Source of the DNA: Thermomonas fusca DSM 15424
GTDB lineage: Bacteria > Pseudomonadota > Gammaproteobacteria > Xanthomonadales > Xanthomonadaceae
Length of the DNA: 64,000 bases
Assembly (NCBI RefSeq): GCF_000423885.1
Contig: NZ_AUIV01000001.1
Location: 62,001 to 126,000, forward strand
Direction: 5' to 3'
Made by a program: the position numbers and the translations under genes. Shown one piece after another: positions 8,236 to 17,223 of this stretch. The notes under the pieces were generated by a model. That model was not told the origin of the DNA, ran no database searches, and was given only the letters and a program-made list of their open reading frames with translations. Position 1 is the stretch's first letter. Each line of letters begins with the position of its first letter.

Positions 8236-8997
8236 ATGCGCCTGGTCGACAGCCACAGTCATTTCGATGCCGCGGAGTTCGACGCCGACCGCGCCGATGC
8301 GCATGCGCGCGCGCTGGCGGCAGGCGTGCGCGTGCAGATCGTGCCCGCCGTGGACGCTGCAGGCTGGCCCAAGCTGAAAGCCGTATGCGCGCAGTTTCCC
8401 GGCCTGCACCCTGCCTACGGCCTGCACCCGATGTACCTGGCCGAGCATCGCCCGGAGCATCTGCACCGGCTGCGCGACTGGATCGAGCGCGAAAGGCCGC
8501 TGGCGGTCGGCGAATGCGGACTGGACTATTTCGTCGAAGGGCTGGACCCCGGGCGCCAGCAGCACTACTTCGACGGGCAGCTGGCGCTGGCTGCCGAATT
8601 CGACCTGCCGGTGATCGTGCACGCGCGCCGGGCGGTGGACGCGGTGATCGCTGCCGTCCGCCGTTTTCCGGGCCTGCGCGGGGTGGTGCACAGCTTTTCC
8701 GGCAGCGCCGAACAGGCCGCGCAACTGCACAAGCTCGGCTTCCTGCTCGGCATCGGCGGGCCGGTCACCTACCAGCGCGCCAAGCGCCTGCGCGCCACCG
8801 TTGCGGCCATGCCGCTGGAACAACTGCTGCTGGAAACCGACAGCCCCGACCAGCCCGGCGCCGCGCATCGCGGCCAACGCAACGAACCCGCGCACCTGCC
8901 GGAAGTCCTCGACATCGTCGCCACGCTGCGCAACGCAACGCAGGATGAGATCGCCAGTGCAACGAGCGCCAACGCGCGACGGCTTTTTGCTCTGTAA
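8236..8997 (+). CDS. TatD family metal-dependent hydrolase / DNase
   Basis: The protein has 253 aa, the normal TatD size. The metal-binding residues are visible: DSHSHFD at the N-terminus (H-x-H), ECGLDY (bridging Glu), IVHAR and VVHSFSG (His ligands), and LLETDSP (terminal Asp). TatD proteins are TIM-barrel 3'-5' exonucleases or related hydrolases acting on DNA in repair or degradation in the cytosol. The start at MRLVDSHSHFD was chosen over an in-frame start 33 bases upstream because the barrel strand begins at once. The exact subfamily (TatD, YcfH, YjjV) is not fixed; the sequence looks closest to YjjV. Confidence 0.87.
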   Translation: MRLVDSHSHFDAAEFDADRADAHARALAAGVRVQIVPAVDAAGWPKLKAVCAQFPGLHPAYGLHPMYLAEHRPEHLHRLRDWIERERPLAVGECGLDYFVEGLDPGRQQHYFDGQLALAAEFDLPVIVHARRAVDAVIAAVRRFPGLRGVVHSFSGSAEQAAQLHKLGFLLGIGGPVTYQRAKRLRATVAAMPLEQLLLETDSPDQPGAAHRGQRNEPAHLPEVLDIVATLRNATQDEIASATSANARRLFAL

Positions 8998-9013
8998 GAC
9001 GCGATCGACTGCA

Positions 9014-9088
9014 GGCCTTGCCGGGCCTGGCGCTCGCAACCAAGCGAGTATCGGGGAGCGACTTGCGAGCGTCAGGCCCGGCAAGGCC
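9014..9088 (+). repeat. Long inverted repeat between tatD and tcdA
   Basis: Arms 9014-9039 and 9063-9088 are 26 bases each and pair with one mismatch, around a 23-base loop. The element sits between two convergent genes, so it can serve as a bidirectional terminator or transcript-end hairpin. It has no U-run. It lacks the conserved core seen in the elements at 44872 and 51691. Confidence 0.8.
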
Positions 9089-9164
9089 GTCCGGAACCGA
9101 ACCCGTATCCGCGACAACGGTCGAACCAATCGGCCCGCGGCCCGGCTGCGGGCCAAAACAACAC

Positions 9165-9962
9165 TCAACCCTGCTTCGGCGGCTTCAGCAGCATCTCCAT
9201 CGCCTTGCCCACCGCCGCGAACGCGAACGCGCCGGTCACATGGGTAGCAGCGCCCAGGCCCGCGCCGCAGTCCAGCTTCAGCGCCTCGTCCCTGCCCAGC
9301 TGCGGGCGGATGCCGCAGACGCTGCCGTCGGCCTGCGGATAGCGCACGTTCTCCAGCGAATACACCGCCGGTACGCCGAAATAGCGGTCGTGGTTCTTCG
9401 GGAAATTGAACTCGCCGCGCAGCTTCTTGCGGATGAGCGACAGCATCGCATCGTGCTCCGTCCGCGAAAGATCGCGCACCCGGATCTGGGTCACGTCGCT
9501 GCGCCCGCCGGCCGAACCCACCGCGATGAGCGGCTGCTTGCGGCGGCGGCAGTAGGCGATCATCTCGACCTTGGCACGAAAACTGTCGCAGGCGTCCAGC
9601 ACCAGATCGACGGGCGTACCCAAGAGTTCCTCCAGGTTCGAAGGCGTGAGGAACAGCGGCTTCAATTCAAGCGCAATTCCGGGATTGATCGCGCGGCAGC
9701 GCTCGGCCATCGCCTCGATCTTGGCGCGGCCGTACTGCCCTTCCAGTGCCGGCAACTGGCGGTTGGTATTGGAGACGCACAGATCGTCGGCATCGATCAG
9801 GGTGAGCTTGCCCACGCCGCTGCGCGCCAGCGCCTCCACCGCCCACGAACCAACGCCGCCGATGCCGACCACGGTGACGTGGCAACCCGACAGCCGCGCC
9901 AGCGTGCCGCTGCCGTACAGGCGGTCGATGCCGCCGAAGCGGTCTTTCAATACGGTTTCCAT
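9165..9962 (-). CDS. tcdA: tRNA threonylcarbamoyladenosine dehydratase
   Basis: The protein has 265 aa and belongs to the ThiF/E1-like ATP-dependent family. TcdA activates t6A37 of ANN-decoding tRNAs and cyclises it to ct6A. The Rossmann ATP site is VTVVGIGGVGSWAVEALARS; the E1-type LIDADDLCVSNTNRQ block and the DACDSFRAK segment follow as expected. The family-specific region FPKNHDRYFGVPAVYSLE is present, and the C-terminus has a hydrophobic helix (ATHVTGAFAFAAVGKAMEML). It is convergent with tatD and divergent from phaR. The usual partner genes csdA/csdE are absent here. Confidence 0.93.
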   Translation of the reverse strand: METVLKDRFGGIDRLYGSGTLARLSGCHVTVVGIGGVGSWAVEALARSGVGKLTLIDADDLCVSNTNRQLPALEGQYGRAKIEAMAERCRAINPGIALELKPLFLTPSNLEELLGTPVDLVLDACDSFRAKVEMIAYCRRRKQPLIAVGSAGGRSDVTQIRVRDLSRTEHDAMLSLIRKKLRGEFNFPKNHDRYFGVPAVYSLENVRYPQADGSVCGIRPQLGRDEALKLDCGAGLGAATHVTGAFAFAAVGKAMEMLLKPPKQG

Positions 9963-10181
9963 CGCGCAAGTTTAATCGGGCGGCCCGGGGCCCACGCGTT
10001 CCGGCCACCATCCGGACCGTGGCGACCGCGCCTGGGCCTCAGCCGCGCGCGATGTCGGGAAACACCGTGAAATCCGGGATTTACGGAAAAATTTCCGGCA
10101 ACTCCGACGCGCCTCCCGGGAGTTGCAACCCGTGCTGCGCTGCGCCATGCTGGCTGCAGTGCCGTCCAGAGTCCGTGCTCA

Positions 10182-10688
10182 ATGTCCGCGATCCGCGTCA
10201 TCAAGAAGTACCCGAACCGCCGCCTCTACGACACCGAGATCTCCAGCTACATCACCATCGAGGACGTGCGCCAGCTGATCGTGGACGGCGAATCCTTCGA
10301 GGTGCGCGATGCCAAGACCGGCGAGGACCTGACCCGGCAGGTGCTGCTGCAGATCATCACCGAACACGAACAGGACGGGCAGCCGATGCTGTCCACCCAA
10401 ATGCTCAGCCAGCTGATCCGCTTCTACGGCGACTCGCTGCAGGGCTTCATGGGCAACTACCTGGAACGCTCGATGCAGCTGTTCCTGGAACAGCAGCAGC
10501 AGTTCCGCTCACAGATGGGCGGGATGCTGGGGCAGACCCCGTGGACGATGCTGAATCAGCTGACCGAGCGCAACATGACGCTGTGGAAGGATTTCCAGCA
10601 GAACCTCGGCAACGGCCTGGGCAGCGCCACCGCCGCGCCCGCCGCCAAGGACAGCGACAAGGCCGGGAACACGCGCAAGCCGCGCTGA
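10182..10688 (+). CDS. phaR: Polyhydroxyalkanoate synthesis regulator PhaR
   Basis: The protein has 168 aa. The N-terminal DNA-binding domain (VIKKYPNRRLYDTEISSYI then VRQLIVDGESFEVRDAKTGE) is diagnostic for PHB_acc_N. The following LTRQVLLQIITEHE and the Gln-rich helix FLEQQQQFRSQMGGM are the PHB/PHA-binding part. Characterised PhaR proteins repress phasin and their own gene and are released when polymer granules form. The C-terminus is a short Ala/Lys tail. A possible biosynthetic partner, phaB, lies about 22 kb away at 32379. The 220-base upstream gap holds an interrupted palindrome near 10066-10087 that could be an operator; this is a guess. Confidence 0.92.
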   Translation: MSAIRVIKKYPNRRLYDTEISSYITIEDVRQLIVDGESFEVRDAKTGEDLTRQVLLQIITEHEQDGQPMLSTQMLSQLIRFYGDSLQGFMGNYLERSMQLFLEQQQQFRSQMGGMLGQTPWTMLNQLTERNMTLWKDFQQNLGNGLGSATAAPAAKDSDKAGNTRKPR

Positions 10689-10699
10689 GCGCGGGCGCC

Positions 10700-11095
10700 T
10701 CAATCCCCGTAGCGCAGCCAGCGGTGCGCGGCGTCCACGTCCGAGAAGATACGGATGGTGATGCCGCGCTCCAGGCACAGGATTTCGCCATGTTCGCTGC
10801 CCTGGATGTCATCCAGCAGCTCGACGAAGGCGATCCGCACCGCTGCCAAGCCGGCATCGACCATCGAATCGATGACCTGCGGCACATCGGCGACGTCGAC
10901 GGTCGAATGCAGCTCTTCCAGCACCAGCATGCGGGTGGCACCCACCGCGCGGCATTCCTCGCCAAGCATGCGCCACATCGCGGTCGACACTTCCAGCGAG
11001 TCGGTGCCGTCGAAGACGTGCGCGCGCAGGTAGCCGGGCTCGCCGTCGTAACGGATCCGGAATCCCGGGCCGTCGACGACGCGGGAGTTGCTCAC
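10700..11095 (-). CDS. STAS/SpoIIAA-like small protein, paralog A
   Basis: The protein has 131 aa with no signal or membrane segment. The GTG start overlaps the TGA stop of fumarase (GTGA, 4 bases), so it is translationally coupled. An N-terminal beta-rich part (FRIRYDGEPGYLRAHVFDG) leads to alternating strands and helices (TRMLVLEELHS, LAAVRIAFVELLDD, GITIRIFSDVDAAHRWLRYG), a pattern like STAS/SpoIIAA-like proteins. It is clearly paralogous to the gene at 17224: both share LVL(E/D), VRIA(F/Y)VE, LERG, IR(I/M)F and the end WLRYG. Function is unknown. A longer start exists 42 bases upstream but would lie inside fumA. Confidence 0.75.
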   Translation of the reverse strand: MSNSRVVDGPGFRIRYDGEPGYLRAHVFDGTDSLEVSTAMWRMLGEECRAVGATRMLVLEELHSTVDVADVPQVIDSMVDAGLAAVRIAFVELLDDIQGSEHGEILCLERGITIRIFSDVDAAHRWLRYGD

Positions 11096-12612
11096 GTAAC
11101 CACCGCCAACGGGATCTTGCCGATCTTCGCCTGCCATTCACGCGGCCCGGTCTGGTGCACCGAGGTGCCGCTGCTGTCCACCGCCACCGTCACCGGCATG
11201 TCCTTGACCTCGAATTCGTAGATCGCCTCCATGCCGAGGTCGGCGAAACCGACCACGCGCGCCGCCTTGATCGCCTTCGACACCAGGTAGGCCGAACCGC
11301 CGACCGCCATCAGGTACACCGACCGGTGCTTGCGGATCGCCTCCAGCGCCGCCGGGCCGCGCTCGGCCTTGCCGATCATGCCCAGCAGGCCGGTGGCGCT
11401 GAGCACCTGCTCGGTGAACTTGTCCATGCGGGTTGCGGTGGTGGGGCCGGCCGGGCCGACCACCTCGTCGCGCACCGGATCGACCGGGCCGACGTAGTAG
11501 ATGAAACGCCCGGCCAGGTCGACCGGCAGCGGCTCGCCCTTGTTGAGCATGTCGACCATGCGCTTGTGCGCGGCGTCGCGGCCGGTGAGCATCTTGCCGT
11601 TGAGCAGCAGCACCTCGCCCGGCTTGAAGGTCTGCACTTCCTCGCGGGTGATCGTGTCCAGGTTCACCCGGCGCGCGTTCTGCGGGCTGTAGGTGAGCCT
11701 GGGCCAGTCTTCCAGCGAGGGCGGGTCCAGCATCACCGGGCCGCTGCCATCGAGGGTGAAATGCGCGTGGCGGGTAGCCGCGCAGTTGGGGATCAGCGCC
11801 ACCGGCAGATTGGCGGCATGGGTCGGGAAGTCCTTGATCTTGACGTCCAGCACCGTGGTCAGGCCGCCCAGGCCCTGCGCGCCGATGCCCAGCGCGTTGA
11901 CCTTCTCGAACAGCTCGATGCGCAGCTCTTCCACACGATTTTGCGGCCCGCGCGCGATCAGCTCCTGGATGTCGATCTCCTCCATCAGCGATTCCTTGGC
12001 CAGCAGCATCGCCTTCTCGGCGGTGCCGCCGATGCCGATGCCGAGCATGCCCGGCGGGCACCAGCCCGCGCCCATGGTCGGCACGGTCTTGAGCACCCAG
12101 TCGACGATGGAATCGGAGGGGTTGAGCATCGCGAACTTGCTCTTGGCCTCGCTGCCGCCGCCCTTCGCCGCCACGATCACCTCGAGCCTGTCACCGGCGA
12201 CGATCTTGGTGTTGATGACGCAGGGCGTATTGTCCTTCGTGTTGACCCGCTTGCCCGCCGGGTCGGCCAGCACGCTGGCGCGCAGCTTGTTGTCAGGATC
12301 GAGGTAGGCGCGGCGCACGCCCTCGTTGACGGCATCTTCCAGCGAGCCGGTGAAGCCTTCCCAGCGCACGTCCATGCCCACTTCCAGGAACACGGTGACG
12401 ATGCCGGTGTCCTGGCAGATCGGGCGGTGGCCTTCCGCGCACATGCGCGAGTTGATCAGGATCTGCGCCATCGCGTCCTTGGCCGCGGGCGACTCCTCGC
12501 GCTCGTACGCGGCAGCAAGGCTCTTGATGTAATCGACCGGGTGGTAGTAGCTGATGTACTGCAACGCGTCGGCGACGGACTGAATCAGGTCGTCCTGCTT
12601 GATGATGGTCAC
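11092..12612 (-). CDS. fumA: Class I fumarate hydratase (4Fe-4S)
   Basis: The protein has 506 aa. It interconverts fumarate and malate in the TCA cycle with an oxygen-sensitive 4Fe-4S cluster. The three cluster cysteines expected for class I are visible in HRPICQDTG (residue 66), GAGWCPPGM and IPNCAATRHAHF. The C-terminal beta domain includes LLLNGKMLTGRDAAHKRM and VGPAGPTTATRMDKF, typical of the single-chain FumA/FumB type rather than the two-subunit form. The start is GTG; no strong RBS is seen before it. The gene is followed with overlap by paralog A. Confidence 0.93.
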   Translation of the reverse strand: MTIIKQDDLIQSVADALQYISYYHPVDYIKSLAAAYEREESPAAKDAMAQILINSRMCAEGHRPICQDTGIVTVFLEVGMDVRWEGFTGSLEDAVNEGVRRAYLDPDNKLRASVLADPAGKRVNTKDNTPCVINTKIVAGDRLEVIVAAKGGGSEAKSKFAMLNPSDSIVDWVLKTVPTMGAGWCPPGMLGIGIGGTAEKAMLLAKESLMEEIDIQELIARGPQNRVEELRIELFEKVNALGIGAQGLGGLTTVLDVKIKDFPTHAANLPVALIPNCAATRHAHFTLDGSGPVMLDPPSLEDWPRLTYSPQNARRVNLDTITREEVQTFKPGEVLLLNGKMLTGRDAAHKRMVDMLNKGEPLPVDLAGRFIYYVGPVDPVRDEVVGPAGPTTATRMDKFTEQVLSATGLLGMIGKAERGPAALEAIRKHRSVYLMAVGGSAYLVSKAIKAARVVGFADLGMEAIYEFEVKDMPVTVAVDSSGTSVHQTGPREWQAKIGKIPLAVVT

Positions 12613-12681
12613 GATGGCGTCAATGCGAGGGGGCTTGGGGGTATTTTACGACCAGTCGCCCCCACCATCTGAACGCCCACG

Positions 12682-14535
12682 ATGCCGACCCCTCCCCCGC
12701 AGCCGCGGCTCGACCTGCGCCAGCGTTTCGACGCGATGCGCAACCTGCGGCCGTTCCTGCGCGAAATCTGGAACACCAGCCGACCGCTGACGCTGGCCGC
12801 CATCGGCCTGCGCCTGCTGCGGGCGCTGCTGCCGATCGCCACGTTGTACATCGGCAAGCTGATCATCGACGAGGCGGTACGCCTGATCGGGCTGGGCCTG
12901 CCACACGAGCTGGCGTCGGCCTGGCGCTCCGGCCAGCTCGACCACATGGTCCTGCTGTTGGCGCTGGAGCTGGCGCTGGCGATCAGCTCCGACCTGCTGG
13001 GCCGACTGGCCGGCTACGTCGATGCGGTGCTGTCCGAGCTGTTCACCAACGCCACCAGCATCCGCCTGATGGAACACGCTGCGCTGCTGGACCTGGAGGA
13101 TTTCGAGGACGCCGACCTGCAGGATCGGCTGGACCGCGCGCGCCGGCAGACGGTGGGGCGGATGAACCTGCTCAGCCAGCTGTTCGGGCAGGCGCAGGAC
13201 GCCATCACCGTGCTGACCTTCGCCGCCGGCCTGCTGGCCTACGCGCCATGGCTGATGGTGCTGCTGGCGGTGGCGCTGGTGCCGGCCTTCATCGGTGAAT
13301 CGCACTTCAACGCGCTGAACTATTCGCTCAATTTCCAGTGGACGCCGGAGCGCCGCCAGCTGGAATACCTGCGCCAGATGGGCGCCAGCGTGGAAACCGC
13401 GAAAGAGGTCAAGATCTTCAACCTCAACCGCTTCTTCATCGAGCGCTTCCGCACGCTGTCGACCAAGTTCCTCGAAGCCAACCGGGCGTTGGCCGGCAAG
13501 CGCGCGCTGTGGGGCACGCTGCTGGCCACGCTGGGCACCCTGGGTTATTACGTTGCCTACGGCTACATCGCCTGGCGCACCGTGCGCGGCGACTTCTCCA
13601 TCGGTGACCTGACCTTCCTTGCAGGCAGCTTCCGCCGCCTGCGCCAGCTGCTGGAAAGCCTGCTGAGCGGCTTCTCGCAGGTGGCGGGACAGGCGCTGTA
13701 CCTGGACGACCTGTATTCGTTCTTCCGGATCGAGCCGGAGATCGCCAGCAAACCCGGTGCCATCGCGGTACCCGACCCGATCCGCAGCGGCTTCGTGTTC
13801 GAGGACGTCGGCTTCCGCTACGAGGGCAGCGAACACTGGGCGCTGCGCGGCCTGAGCTTTACGCTGCATGCCGGCGAAGTGCTGGCGCTGGTGGGCGAGA
13901 ACGGGGCAGGCAAGACCACCCTGGTGAAGCTGCTGGCGCGGCTGTACGACCCCGACGAGGGCCGCATCCTGCTGGACGGACGCGACCTGCGCGACTACGA
14001 CCTGGACGACCTGCGCGCCAATACCGGGGTGATCTTCCAGGACTTCGTGCGCTACCACCTGACCGCGGCGGAGAACATCGGCGTGGGCCAAATCGACGCG
14101 ATGGGCGACCGCGAACGCATCGAGCGTGCCGCGCGCAAGGGCCTGGCCGACGAGGTGGTGGCGGCGCTGCCGAACGGCTTCGACCAGATCATCGGCCGCC
14201 GCTTCAAGCAGGGCGTGGACCTGTCCGGCGGGCAGTGGCAGAAGATCGCGATCGCCCGCGCCTACATGCGCGACGCACAGGTGATGATCCTCGACGAACC
14301 CACCGCGGCGCTGGACGCGCGCGCCGAATTCGAAGTCTTCGAGCGCTTCAAGGAGCTGTCGGCCGGCAAGACCGCGGTGCTGATCAGCCACCGCTTCAGC
14401 AGCGTGCGCATGGCCGACCGCATCCTGGTGCTGGCCGATGGCCGGGTGGAAGCCAGCGGCACCCACGAACAATTGATGGCGCAGGGCGGACGCTATGCGG
14501 AGCTGTTCGAATTGCAGGCCGCCGGCTACCGTTGA
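12682..14535 (+). CDS. ABC exporter, fused membrane and ATPase domains
   Basis: The protein has 617 aa: a six-helix transmembrane domain (about 30-340) followed by one nucleotide-binding domain. The Walker A motif GENGAGKTT is at about 405-413, the signature LSGGQWQKIAIARA at about 514 and Walker B VMILDEPTAALD at about 534, with the H-loop in AVLISHRFSSVRMAD. Such half-transporters work as dimers in the inner membrane. The short cytoplasmic loops and the sequence WTPERRQLEYLRQMGASVETAKEVKIF resemble exporters placed in generic lipid/peptide groups; the cargo cannot be read. The next gene starts 38 bases later on the same strand. Confidence 0.92.
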   Translation: MPTPPPQPRLDLRQRFDAMRNLRPFLREIWNTSRPLTLAAIGLRLLRALLPIATLYIGKLIIDEAVRLIGLGLPHELASAWRSGQLDHMVLLLALELALAISSDLLGRLAGYVDAVLSELFTNATSIRLMEHAALLDLEDFEDADLQDRLDRARRQTVGRMNLLSQLFGQAQDAITVLTFAAGLLAYAPWLMVLLAVALVPAFIGESHFNALNYSLNFQWTPERRQLEYLRQMGASVETAKEVKIFNLNRFFIERFRTLSTKFLEANRALAGKRALWGTLLATLGTLGYYVAYGYIAWRTVRGDFSIGDLTFLAGSFRRLRQLLESLLSGFSQVAGQALYLDDLYSFFRIEPEIASKPGAIAVPDPIRSGFVFEDVGFRYEGSEHWALRGLSFTLHAGEVLALVGENGAGKTTLVKLLARLYDPDEGRILLDGRDLRDYDLDDLRANTGVIFQDFVRYHLTAAENIGVGQIDAMGDRERIERAARKGLADEVVAALPNGFDQIIGRRFKQGVDLSGGQWQKIAIARAYMRDAQVMILDEPTAALDARAEFEVFERFKELSAGKTAVLISHRFSSVRMADRILVLADGRVEASGTHEQLMAQGGRYAELFELQAAGYR

Positions 14536-14573
14536 CCCGCCACCCCGCGCCACCAAGAGAAGGAGTACCCGCC

Positions 14574-15746
14574 ATGCATCGAACTTCCCGGTTCCTGCTC
14601 TCCCTCGCGCTGCCGTTGGCATTGAATGCCTGTGCGCGGCCCGTGCCCGCCGCCGGGACCGCCGCACCGCAGACCGAAGCTTCCAAGGCCGGCGAACTGC
14701 GCATCGAAACGGTGGCCAGCGGGCTGGAGCACCCGTGGGCGGTGGCGCTGCTGCCGGACGGCAGCTTCCTGGTGACCGAACGACCGGGCCGATTGCGGCG
14801 GATCTCCGCCGACGGGACGGTGTCAGCGCCACTCGTCGGGGTGCCGGCCGTATTCGCCGAAGGCCAGGGCGGATTGCTGGATGTCGTGCTCGATCCCGGC
14901 TTCGCCGGCAACCGGCGCATCTGGCTGAGCTACGCCGAACCCGGCCGGGACGACACCGCCGGCACCGCCGTCGCCACCGCCACCCTCGGCGATGCCGCGC
15001 TCTCCGACCTGCGCGTCATCTATCGGCAGATCCCCAAGCTCAAGGGGCCGAACCATTTCGGCTCGCGCATCGCCTTCGACGGCAACGGCCACGTCTTCAT
15101 CAGCCAGGGCGAGCGCAACCAGAAGGAACTCGCACAGGATCTCGAAGTGCTGCAAGGCAAGCTGGTGCGGCTGAATCTCGATGGCAGCCTGCCCGCCGAC
15201 AACCCGTTCGCCGACGGCGTCGGCGTGCGCCGCGCGATCTGGAGCTATGGCCACCGCAACATGCAGGGCATGGCGGTGGACCCGCGCAGCGGCCGGCTGT
15301 GGCAGAGCGAACACGGCCCGCGCGGCGGCGACGAGATCAACCTGCCCGACGCGGGAAAGAACTACGGCTGGCCGATCATCAGCGACGGCATGGACTACCT
15401 GACCAACCGGCCGTACGCGGAAACCCGCGGCCGCGAGGCACCCGGCATGGAGCGCCCCTATCACGTCTGGGCGAAGTCGCCGGCGCTGTCGGGCATGGCG
15501 TTCCTGGTGGGCCATCCGCAAAGCGCGTGGAACGACAGCCTGCTGCTAGGCGCGCTGGCCGGCCAGAGCCTGATCCGGCTGCGCCTGCAGGGTGACCGCA
15601 TCGTCGCCGAGGAGCGCCTGCTGACCGACCTGCGCAGCCGCATCCGCGACGTGCGCGTGGGCAAGGACGGCAAGGTTTACGTGCTGACCGACGAGAGCGA
15701 CGGCCAACTGCTGCGGCTGCTGCCGCCGGCCGCATCAAAACAGTGA
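14574..15746 (+). CDS. PQQ-dependent aldose sugar dehydrogenase-like lipoprotein
   Basis: The protein has 390 aa. The signal peptide ends in a lipobox, LNAC, so the mature protein is probably a lipoprotein facing the periplasm. The body is the six-bladed propeller of the GSDH/YliI (Asd) family: GLEHPWAVALLPDGSFLVTER, GGLLDVVLDPGF, GPNHFGSRIAFD, SYGHRNMQGMAVD and EHGPRGGDEINL, which include the catalytic-His and PQQ/Ca2+ contact regions of that family. It would oxidise aldose sugars with PQQ supplied by the cell or taken up. An AAGGAG at 14560-14565 fixes the start. The 3' end overlaps the convergent DUF488 gene by 12 bases. Confidence 0.87.
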   Translation: MHRTSRFLLSLALPLALNACARPVPAAGTAAPQTEASKAGELRIETVASGLEHPWAVALLPDGSFLVTERPGRLRRISADGTVSAPLVGVPAVFAEGQGGLLDVVLDPGFAGNRRIWLSYAEPGRDDTAGTAVATATLGDAALSDLRVIYRQIPKLKGPNHFGSRIAFDGNGHVFISQGERNQKELAQDLEVLQGKLVRLNLDGSLPADNPFADGVGVRRAIWSYGHRNMQGMAVDPRSGRLWQSEHGPRGGDEINLPDAGKNYGWPIISDGMDYLTNRPYAETRGREAPGMERPYHVWAKSPALSGMAFLVGHPQSAWNDSLLLGALAGQSLIRLRLQGDRIVAEERLLTDLRSRIRDVRVGKDGKVYVLTDESDGQLLRLLPPAASKQ

Positions 15747-16277
15747 AGGCTGCGGCCGCGGATAGCACAGCACCCCGTCCACCATCACCGCGTCGGGATT
15801 GAGCAGGTGCGGCTGGGCATTGCCCGGCCCCAGCAAGTGCAGCACCGTCCAGCCGCGGGCGACGAAATCATCGGCGATCAGCCGGCGGTGGCAGCGCCAC
15901 CACACTGCTTCGGCGCACATCACGCAGGTGCGCTCGCTGCACGCCGCGGCCATCAGCGCCTCGCGCGCGTCGATGTACTCGGCGCTGGCCAGATGGTCGG
16001 CATAGGCGCGGAAGGCATCCACCCGCCACGCGGTGTTGGGCGAATCCGGCGCAGCCTTGCGCCGGCCGCCCAGCGCTGGCAGCGGCCAGTAGCGGATATC
16101 GGCAGCAGCCAGCGCCGGCGGCAGCGTGTCGCGCGAGAACTGCGGGTTGCGGCGCGAGCCGGCAAAGCGGCGCACATCCACCAGCTGCATGATCCCGGCT
16201 TCGGCCAGCATGGATTCGAATTCCGCCCACGGCCGGTTGGAATGGCCAATGGTCCAGAGCGTGTCAGTGGTCTGCAT
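15735..16277 (-). CDS. DUF488 family protein
   Basis: The protein has 180 aa. It begins MQTTDTLWTIGHSNRPWAEF, with the TIGHS motif that opens DUF488 proteins, followed by LVDVRRFAGSRRNPQFS and the C-terminal Cys/His segment MCAEAVWWRCHRRLIADDFV. The family is widespread and of unknown function; the conserved E-x3-C-H-R suggests a metal or catalytic site. It converges on and overlaps the sugar dehydrogenase gene by 12 bases and is divergent from the ferredoxin reductase gene. An upstream in-frame ATG at 16331 was rejected because homology begins at MQTTD. Confidence 0.85.
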   Translation of the reverse strand: MQTTDTLWTIGHSNRPWAEFESMLAEAGIMQLVDVRRFAGSRRNPQFSRDTLPPALAAADIRYWPLPALGGRRKAAPDSPNTAWRVDAFRAYADHLASAEYIDAREALMAAACSERTCVMCAEAVWWRCHRRLIADDFVARGWTVLHLLGPGNAQPHLLNPDAVMVDGVLCYPRPQPSLF

Positions 16278-16389
16278 GGCCCCAGCATGTCCCGGACCAT
16301 GAAAAATCCGGGTCAATTTGTCCCGGATCAACCGCCATGCTGCCTCGCCACGTAAAATAGGCGGCTACCCCGCAGCTCTCCCCACGCGC

Positions 16390-17199
16390 ATGGCCTCCCC
16401 CTTCGGCACCGAAACGGTGCTCGATGTCCGTCATTGGACGGACGCCTACTTCAGCTTCACCACCACCCGCGACGACGGCTTCCGTTTCGACAACGGCCAG
16501 TTCGTGATGATCGGGCTGGAAGTGGAACAGCCGGACGGCAGCCGCAAGCCGCTGATGCGCGCCTATTCGATCGCCAGCGCCAACTGGGAGGAGCAGCTGG
16601 AGTTCTTCAGCATCAAGGTGGCCGAAGGCCCGCTGACCTCGCGCCTGCAGCACGTCAAGCCCGGCGACACCATCCTGATCGGCCGCAAGCCCACCGGCAC
16701 CCTGCTGATCTCGGACCTGCACGCCGGCCGCAACCTGTACCTGCTGGGCACCGGCACCGGGCTGGCGCCGTGGCTGTCGGTGATCAAGGACCCGGAAACC
16801 TACGAGCGCTTCGAGCGCGTGGTGCTTTGCCACGGCGTGCGTGGCGCCGAAGACCTGGCCTACCGCGACTACATCGAGCGCGAGCTGCCCAACCACGCGC
16901 TGCTGGGCGACATGGTCGGCGACCGCCTGCTGTACTACCCGGCGGTCTCGCGCGAGGCGTTCGAATACCGCGGCCGCGACCATACCGGCCGCATCACCGA
17001 CCACCTCGACCAGGGCCGGATCGCCGCCGCGCTGGGGCTCGACGCGCTGGACCCGGCTTTCGATCGCGCGATGATCTGCGGCAGCCCGCAGATGCTGGCG
17101 GATTTCCGCGCCATTCTCGATGCGCGCGGCTTCAGCGCCTCGCCGCGGATCGGCAGCGCCGGCGAATACGTGTTCGAGCGCGCGTTCGTCGAGAAATAA
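16390..17199 (+). CDS. fpr: Ferredoxin--NADP+ reductase (bacterial subclass)
   Basis: The protein has 269 aa. It moves electrons between NADPH and ferredoxin or flavodoxin. The FAD site is RAYSIASANWEE (R-x-Y-S) with the FFSIKV(A)EGPLTSRLQ strand. The NADP half has LLGTGTGLAPWLSVI (GTG-T/A-P) and MICGSPQMLADF (C-G-S-P). The C-terminus EYVFERAFVEK matches the subclass that ends in VE(K) rather than an aromatic Tyr. An upstream in-frame extension was not used because FNR homology begins near this ATG. Confidence 0.92.
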   Translation: MASPFGTETVLDVRHWTDAYFSFTTTRDDGFRFDNGQFVMIGLEVEQPDGSRKPLMRAYSIASANWEEQLEFFSIKVAEGPLTSRLQHVKPGDTILIGRKPTGTLLISDLHAGRNLYLLGTGTGLAPWLSVIKDPETYERFERVVLCHGVRGAEDLAYRDYIERELPNHALLGDMVGDRLLYYPAVSREAFEYRGRDHTGRITDHLDQGRIAAALGLDALDPAFDRAMICGSPQMLADFRAILDARGFSASPRIGSAGEYVFERAFVEK

Positions 17200-17223
17200 C
17201 CACCGGCGCCGGCCGCTGCGGCG

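Noticed and set aside
9963..10181. Possible PhaR operator in the gap before phaR
   Set aside because: An interrupted palindrome (CCGTGAAATCC with GGATTTACGG) is visible near 10066-10087, but I cannot tie it to a known PhaR site, so it is not listed as an operator.
11155..12672. A 505-codon plus-strand frame opposite fumarase
   Set aside because: Shadow of fumA, rich in His/Arg/Val without any motif. Similar shadows lie opposite the E1, ABC transporter, dcp and efp/epmB genes and were dropped for the same reason.
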